From Deltaproteobacteria bacterium (lineage in GTDB: Bacteria > Myxococcota_A > Bradymonadia > UBA7976 > VGTA01): a stretch of 5,872 nucleotides of DNA. This document shows, piece by piece, positions 4,521-5,872 of the stretch (position 1 is its first letter; each line of letters begins with the position of its first letter). A model generated the notes under the pieces. The model had not been told where the DNA came from. It saw only the letters and a program-made list of their open reading frames with translations, and did no database searches. Location of the stretch: contig VGTA01000240.1 of NCBI GenBank assembly GCA_016874875.1, forward strand, positions 1 through 5,872, in the 5' to 3' direction. The translations under genes and the position numbers were made by a program.

Positions 4521-5872
4521 TCAAGGCGCGAGGCTCGGCAGGCCGCCGCGCGCGAGCAGGGCCGCCGCGCGGCGCGCCGCGCCCACGGGGAGGCTGAGCT
4601 CGCCCACGAGCGCCTCGCCGCCCTCGGGGGCGGGGCGGGCGCACAGGGCCACGGAGAGCCCCTCCTCGCCGCCGAGGTCCTCGGCGGTGGGCGCGGCGCC
4701 GCCGAGGCGCTCCACGGCGAGGGGGGCGAGGTAGAGGGCGAAGCCCATGCGCGGGCAGCGGGCGAGCAGGGGCTTGAGGTCCTCGCGCCCGAGCAGCCCG
4801 CCGGCGCCGCCGCGGGTCGCCTCGCGCCAGGCGCTGAGGCGGGCGTGGCTGCGCGGGCCAAAGCTGAGGAGGGTGGCGTTGGGGGCGTGGAGCAGCTCCG
4901 CCTCCTTGACCTGCGCGCGCCAGTCCATCAGCCGAGGCCCCGGCGCGCTCGACGGCGGCAGGCCGCCGACGGTGAGGCGCTCCACCGGCCGCCCGTCGAT
5001 CTGCTCCGCCTCGCTCACGCTCAGCGCCGCCGCCCCCGCCTTTTTGCCCTCTGCCTCCGCCAGCGAGAGCCGCAGCACGCCCAGGAGCCCCCGCAGCCAC
5101 GGCCGCCGCGCCCCCTCCTCGCCCCCCAGGGCGCCGTTGAGCTCGAGGGCGCCGTTGAGGGCGAGGGCGAGGGTGAGGTCGGGGGCGGGGGCGAGGGTGG
5201 CGAGGGCGGGGGGCAGCTCGGGGACGCGCGCGGCGAGCTCCTTGAGGCTCACGCCGTTGAGGCTGAGCGCCACAAAGCCCGTGGCGTTGGCCTGCAGCGC
5301 CCCGAGCGCGTCGGCGGGGGCGAAAAAGCGGGGGGCGGCGAGGGCGGCGAGGGGGCCCCGCAGCGGCGCGGCGACCTCGAGGGCCAGGCGCCCGGCGGCG
5401 GCGCTGAGCGTGAGACTCAGCTCCTCGCCCTCAAACAGCTCGTCGAGGGCGGGGTCGCTCAGGCGCAGGGCGCCGCCGAGGCGCGCGTCGAGGGCGGCGC
5501 GGTGGGGCTTGAGCTGCCGGAGCAGCAGGCGCGCGCTCACGTGGGGCGAGAGCGGGCGCGCCGCGGCGGCGAGGAGCGCGTCGGCGGCGCGCGCGTAGAG
5601 GTCCTCGTCGTTGGACAGCACCAGCCACCGCCCGCGCACGTGCAGGAGCCCCTCCAGCTGCGCGCTGAGCGGCTTATACACCCCAGGGCGCCCCTCCACC
5701 GGGCTCCAGAGCGCGGGGCTGAGGACGCCGGGGCTGAGCGCGCCCCCCTCCACGGCCAGCGGCGTGAGCTTGAGGGCGGCCAGGGCGCGCCAGGGGGCGC
5801 TCGGGGCGGGGCGGGGCGGGGTCTTGTAGATGAGGTCGCCGTTGGGGGCGCGCACCTCCTTGGGGGGCGGGG
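4521..5872 (-). CDS. Hypothetical protein, possibly DUF3352-like; 5' end off the window
   Basis: Not recognised with confidence. It ends at the TGA complementary to 4521-4523 and reads open to the right edge. A GTG at 5853-5855 could be called the start, but AAGGAG abuts it with no spacer and the frame continues upstream as PPPKEV, so the gene is more likely cut by the window. Numbered from that GTG, 444 residues are visible. The protein has two loosely similar halves, each with a short 'value' strand followed by a helix: RGRWLVLSNDEDLYARAADALLA around 75-95, and NATLLSFGPRSHARLSAWRE around 325-345 followed by LLGREDLKPLLARCPRMGFALYLAPLAV. This pattern recalls DUF3352-type duplicated proteins, which are often exported, but any signal peptide would lie outside the window. 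The middle is rich in Leu/Ala strands such as LTLALALNGALELNGAL. It converges on the thioesterase gene and is separately transcribed. No catalytic motif is seen. Confidence 0.75.
   Translation of the reverse strand, partial: PPPKEVRAPNGDLIYKTPPRPAPSAPWRALAALKLTPLAVEGGALSPGVLSPALWSPVEGRPGVYKPLSAQLEGLLHVRGRWLVLSNDEDLYARAADALLAAAARPLSPHVSARLLLRQLKPHRAALDARLGGALRLSDPALDELFEGEELSLTLSAAAGRLALEVAAPLRGPLAALAAPRFFAPADALGALQANATGFVALSLNGVSLKELAARVPELPPALATLAPAPDLTLALALNGALELNGALGGEEGARRPWLRGLLGVLRLSLAEAEGKKAGAAALSVSEAEQIDGRPVERLTVGGLPPSSAPGPRLMDWRAQVKEAELLHAPNATLLSFGPRSHARLSAWREATRGGAGGLLGREDLKPLLARCPRMGFALYLAPLAVERLGGAAPTAEDLGGEEGLSVALCARPAPEGGEALVGELSLPVGAARRAAALLARGGLPSLAP
5128..5163 (-). repeat. 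18-bp tandem duplication in the last gene
   Basis: Two adjacent 18-base copies (AGGGCGCCGTTGAG plus CTCG, then plus GGCG) differ at two bases. On the minus strand they encode the repeated LNGAL of LNGALELNGALG. The unit is six codons long, so the frame is kept. Confidence 0.8.
5803..5821 (+). repeat. G-quadruplex motif, four G4 runs with single-C loops
   Basis: GGGGCGGGGCGGGGCGGGG lies on the plus strand, which is the template strand of the minus-strand gene. Four runs of four G with one-base loops is the arrangement known to give very stable parallel quadruplexes. It encodes the Pro/Arg/Ala stretch of TPPRPAPSAP. The repeat unit is five bases, so unlike the other repeats here a change in copy number would shift the frame. 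Confidence 0.85.

Noticed and set aside
3125..4861. 578-codon open frame on the minus strand opposite the lon end and the thioesterase
   Set aside because: It is antisense to two well-recognised genes, has Ala/Arg/Gly-rich low-complexity content and no family motif. Long spurious frames are expected at this GC content.
5853..5861. AAGGAG plus GTG as the start of the minus-strand gene
   Set aside because: The Shine-Dalgarno-like bases touch the GTG with no spacer and the frame stays open to the window edge, so it more likely reads as an internal Lys-Glu-Val.
1..5872. A new defence or mobile system spanning the window
   Set aside because: No nuclease, transposase, integrase, tRNA, attachment site or terminal repeat was seen. 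The central genes are a standard Lon and a standard thioesterase, and the outer genes are incomplete.

Overview
This is a very GC-rich bacterial window (about four bases in five are G or C, judged by eye). Almost every codon ends in G or C, and genes are tightly packed. The style (Ala/Pro/Arg-rich proteins, long C and G runs, simple repeats inside genes) fits Myxococcota/Bradymonadota-like or other high-GC 'deltaproteobacterial' relatives. That placement is an impression, not a proof. All four genes have coherent reading frames.

Layout. (1) 1-1116, plus: an alpha-helical, TPR-like protein open at the left edge. It faintly resembles the DUF7017-type TPR proteins and carries a perfect 9-base minisatellite encoding (Ala-Ala-Gly)n. 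(2) 1117-1181: a 65-base gap with a GC-only hairpin, a possible extended -10 promoter and a strong Shine-Dalgarno. (3) 1182-3566, plus: a complete 794-residue ATP-dependent protease Lon with Walker A, Walker B and the Ser-Lys dyad intact. (4) 3563-4483, plus: a double-hotdog acyl-CoA thioesterase whose GTG overlaps the lon stop by four bases, so the two are probably one translationally coupled unit. (5) 4484-4520: a short convergent gap with a possible bidirectional hairpin terminator. (6) 4521-5872, minus: an unrecognised protein open at the right edge, perhaps of the duplicated DUF3352-like type.

The genes do not form a recognisable new system. Lon does ATP-dependent proteolysis, the thioesterase probably hydrolyses acyl-CoA, and the outer genes are of unknown role. 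The things most worth a second look are structural. Bases 1-69 are an almost perfect long palindrome exactly at the window edge, most likely a fold-back artefact. Every gene carries short tandem repeats, mostly with units divisible by three. One of these repeats starts on the last base of the lon stop codon. A four-run G-quadruplex motif lies in the last gene.
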